In this document: positions 4,290 to 6,508 of the stretch, in pieces | Layout of the letters: every line of letters begins with the position of its first letter | How positions within the stretch are numbered: the stretch's first letter is position 1 | Origin: Lachnospiraceae bacterium | GTDB taxonomy: Bacteria > Bacillota > Clostridia > Lachnospirales > Lachnospiraceae | DNA length: 6,508 nucleotides | Reading direction: 5' to 3' | NCBI GenBank assembly: GCA_024699395.1 | Contig: JAILPU010000293.1 | Coordinates: 1 to 6,508, forward strand | Program-made: the position numbers and the translations under genes | The notes under the pieces: generated by a model | What the model was told of the DNA's origin: nothing | Seen by the model: only the letters and a program-made list of their open reading frames with translations | The model's database searches: none

Positions 4290-5376
4290 GCGCCATCAAA
4301 ACCACGATATAATAAACGCAATATACAAAGGTTGAGGGCTTATCCATAAACTTAAGATAATGATAGACAGGGAACAAAAAACCCGCCTTTTCAAATCCGG
4401 GAATTGCAATAAATATATTGCAGCAAAGGATATTTAACAGCCAGAGTATACCACCGAGAGCATATATTATATCGCTTTTTATCACATTAACCACAAGTGT
4501 AACCCATAATATATCCATAACAACCACCGTTATCAAGCCGGTGGTTTCTTTTATTAAGTCACCAAAGAGCCCCATGAAACCAAGCTCTGTCACATACAAA
4601 ACACTTGTGAAAACTGCTGCCGCACCACAGTAGATGAACGGGATGAGTTTTCTTTTTTCCAAAGAAACATTTGAAAAACATCCCTTCTTCACATCTTCCG
4701 CATAATATAATCCCCCGATAAATATACACATTAAAAGCCAGATACCAAGAATCCCCCTGAAGGGCTGCATAAAGAGCCCGTCATCTTTTTGGAGCACCTT
4801 TTCCCCTGATTTAACACTCGAGTAAAGGTCGTCTTTAATTTCTATTTTTTCATAATTGTCCTTCAGTGCATCATCACTAAGACTGACCCCTGCATCCCTG
4901 TCCATAAATGTCACATATGAACTGTAGGCAAAGTATTTGTAACAGATTCCCGACAGTATCTCCCCCGCAAATCTTACAGGAATTGTATCCTCTTTGTAAT
5001 AAACCCTTACAAGGGGCATTAATCTGTCGGCCTTTGCCATTTCATCAAACTTTTCATGGGGATTACCCGCAATCACCCAGGCTACCCCCATTTTCCCCGC
5101 TTCATAGGAATCCATAAGATCCCTCTCATCCTCAAAAAATTGAAAATTAAAAATTCCGTTTTTATCAAGAATCTCTTCCTTTATCTTTTCACAGGTATCA
5201 CTGTCCGAAAAACTGCTTTCCTCAAAACAAAATCCCACTTTAAGTATGGAATCGTCTTTTTTTATAAGCCCCTTAACCAAAAGGGCAAATAAAGGCATCA
5301 CAAATAACACCGCAATAAATGCCGGTGTCTTTAAAAGCCTTTTAGATGTCATTAAAAAAAGTTTAAACGGATTCAC
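4225..5376 (-). CDS. ABC-2-type exporter permease (383 aa)
   Basis: Membrane subunit of an ABC-2 exporter, ABC2_membrane_3-like in layout. An N-terminal membrane helix (about 18-38) is followed by a large extracytoplasmic domain (about 45-203) and then five C-terminal hydrophobic segments (about 206-226, 246-270, 279-299, 303-326 and 348-367). It probably pairs with the permease encoded just upstream, since the layouts match and the genes overlap by 14 bp. The start is GTG (5376-5374), preceded by GGAAAGGAAG inside the upstream gene. The next in-frame ATG (codon 9) has no ribosome binding site. The substrate is unknown. Diverged heterodimers of this type export drugs, lipids or peptides. The last 20 codons, a basic tail after the final helix (RHLPQ to KQR), are antisense to the small plus-strand gene, so the tail may be a late extension. 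Confidence 0.8.
   Translation of the reverse strand: MNPFKLFLMTSKRLLKTPAFIAVLFVMPLFALLVKGLIKKDDSILKVGFCFEESSFSDSDTCEKIKEEILDKNGIFNFQFFEDERDLMDSYEAGKMGVAWVIAGNPHEKFDEMAKADRLMPLVRVYYKEDTIPVRFAGEILSGICYKYFAYSSYVTFMDRDAGVSLSDDALKDNYEKIEIKDDLYSSVKSGEKVLQKDDGLFMQPFRGILGIWLLMCIFIGGLYYAEDVKKGCFSNVSLEKRKLIPFIYCGAAAVFTSVLYVTELGFMGLFGDLIKETTGLITVVVMDILWVTLVVNVIKSDIIYALGGILWLLNILCCNIFIAIPGFEKAGFLFPVYHYLKFMDKPSTFVYCVYYIVVLMALNLLLRHLPQLQLPILRRKQR
4522..4553 (+). terminator. Intrinsic terminator on the plus strand, inside the permease gene
   Basis: AACCACCG (4522-4529) pairs perfectly with CGGTGGTT (4539-4546) around a 9-base loop, and is followed by TCTTTTATT. It would work only in the plus direction. It is the first terminator-like structure after the small plus-strand gene, 232 bp beyond its stop. 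The same bases encode ETTGLITVV in the permease, so the hairpin could be fortuitous, but its 8-bp stem and T-tract are good. Confidence 0.5.
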
Positions 5377-6508
5377 CCTTTTGAAGCTTCCTTTCCCTTA
5401 GAAAACAGGCGGCAATCATAAGAATCATTACCCAAACCAACAAAATAAGATTTCCCCACGAAAAACTGTTTGAAAAGCCTTCCTTAACCCCCAAAAAGGC
5501 CTGACCTACGGGGAGTTTTTTCATAATTCGAATAACCAAAAGGGGCAAAAAGCTCTCGGGATAAAACAGCCCCGAAAGATAAGAAATCACTGTGATAAGG
5601 GTTATCTGAGCTATCATGGAGGGCACAAAACCCCCAAAAATCTCATATATCAAAAACCCAAGTGCCTCTAACACCATTATCCCCAGAATAAAGGATAGGG
5701 TAAGAAAAGCAAAGTTTACTGCTGTGATATCTTTTTTCCCGATAAAAACAGCTCCGGCAAAAACCGGAAGACTCCCTGCAAAATACACCAAAAACAGCGC
5801 TCCGTACTCGCACAAAATCGATATTCCGGTTCCCATCCCTTTTGCTCTTAATATCTTAAGAAGCTCTGTATTTTTTCTCACATGAAAGGGTGCCGTGAAA
5901 ATTCCGCACATAAGAATCGCCAAAATAATCCCGGAAGCCATGTAGTAATGCATCAAATCAATGCTTTTTGCGTCAACAGCTTCTTTTTTCAAAAAGGCCA
6001 TTCTGTTAAGTGCATGCCTTATAAGCATAAGGTTATACCGATCGGTGAGCTTCTCAAACTGTTCATCGCTAACATTTCCGTAAATAATATTCTGCATAGC
6101 AAAGATGGGCCTCTGGGAATTGACCAAAAGTCCCGTCACAAGTTTTCCCATCTCCTCCACGGCATAGCCCACGAGACCGTCCCCTGAATAATCCTCACTG
6201 TACTCTATAAAAACCTTCTCTGTGTTTTCACCGTATATAACGGATTTTGCAAAGTTTTCGGGAATCCTTACCACTATATCGGCTTCACCCTTTTTAAGAG
6301 CCTCTGAAGCCTCAATTTCCTCCATGGAAACTATATCAAGGACAAATCTTATGGAATCCATTTCCTTAATGGCATCCAATCCGAAATTCATATAAGGATC
6401 CTCGGCATCTCCCACTATAGCCACCTTGAGTTTGGTATAATCCTTGTCACTACCTGTTTTATTTATTCCCCGGATTATGCACACAAATCCAAGCATTGCA
6501 AAAAGAGC
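5363..6508 (-). CDS. ABC-2-type exporter permease, N-terminus cut by window edge
   Basis: Membrane subunit of an ABC-2 exporter. The frame is open to the right edge (ALFA precedes the ATG at 6496). The visible start ALFAMLGFVCII is the end of an N-terminal membrane helix, so the true start lies outside and the ATG at 6496 is probably internal. An extracytoplasmic domain of about 170 residues follows, then hydrophobic segments (counted from the ATG at 6496) at about 186-203, 226-252, 258-284, 291-311 and 348-366. The segment ending SGLFYPESFLPLL (308-320) has the conserved proline-rich turn of ABC-2 permeases. It overlaps the downstream permease gene by 14 bp, so the two are likely coupled and form a heterodimer. 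The ATP-binding subunit should lie further right. Substrate unknown. Confidence 0.8.
   Translation of the reverse strand, partial: ALFAMLGFVCIIRGINKTGSDKDYTKLKVAIVGDAEDPYMNFGLDAIKEMDSIRFVLDIVSMEEIEASEALKKGEADIVVRIPENFAKSVIYGENTEKVFIEYSEDYSGDGLVGYAVEEMGKLVTGLLVNSQRPIFAMQNIIYGNVSDEQFEKLTDRYNLMLIRHALNRMAFLKKEAVDAKSIDLMHYYMASGIILAILMCGIFTAPFHVRKNTELLKILRAKGMGTGISILCEYGALFLVYFAGSLPVFAGAVFIGKKDITAVNFAFLTLSFILGIMVLEALGFLIYEIFGGFVPSMIAQITLITVISYLSGLFYPESFLPLLVIRIMKKLPVGQAFLGVKEGFSNSFSWGNLILLVWVMILMIAACFLRERKLQKGESV

Overview
The window looks like a low-to-moderate G+C Firmicute, most likely a Clostridia/Lachnospiraceae-type bacterium. This rests on base composition (about 40% G+C by eye), strong purine-rich ribosome binding sites (AGGAG, AAGGGGGTG), and a compact Gram-positive version of the Tad/Flp type IV pilus locus. 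The genus is an inference and cannot be fixed from the sequence alone.

Layout. Almost everything is on the minus strand. From 3793 down to 1 runs a Tad-type pilus operon, in transcription order: a CpaF/TadA-like secretion ATPase (2624-3793), a TadB-like (1703-2623) and a TadC-like (842-1687) inner-membrane platform protein, a 179-bp spacer filled with a 14-bp tandem repeat, a small Flp1-like pilin (435-644), a TadE-like pseudopilin (46-438), and the first codons of another gene cut by the left edge (1-41). The genes abut or are a few bases apart, and the pilin and pseudopilin overlap as ATGA. To the right, 4225-6508 carries two ABC-2-type exporter permeases, also on the minus strand. They overlap by 14 bp and the first is cut by the right edge. 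Their ATP-binding subunit is not in the window.

Between the two blocks is the only convincing plus-strand gene, a 62-codon (or 39-codon) single-pass membrane protein with an acidic tail (4101-4289). It has a near-consensus extended -10 promoter. That promoter overlaps, back to back, a good minus-strand promoter for the tad operon, so the two promoters should compete for polymerase. The small gene overlaps the 3' end of the second permease gene tail-to-tail by 65 bp. The first convincing plus-strand intrinsic terminator lies about 230 bp further on, inside the permease gene, so its transcript should be antisense to the permease mRNA.

The most unusual structure is the spacer between tadC and the pilin gene. 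Read on the coding strand, each 14-bp unit is a five-codon ORF (MILER) whose TGA overlaps the next ATG as ATGA. The chain begins at the tadC stop (TGATG). It ends in a 16-codon ORF that contains the pilin Shine-Dalgarno sequence and whose stop overlaps the pilin start, again as ATGA. This could be a termination-reinitiation relay or a copy-number-variable leader that sets pilin output. It could also be a by-product of a 14-bp repeat that happens to contain ATGA.
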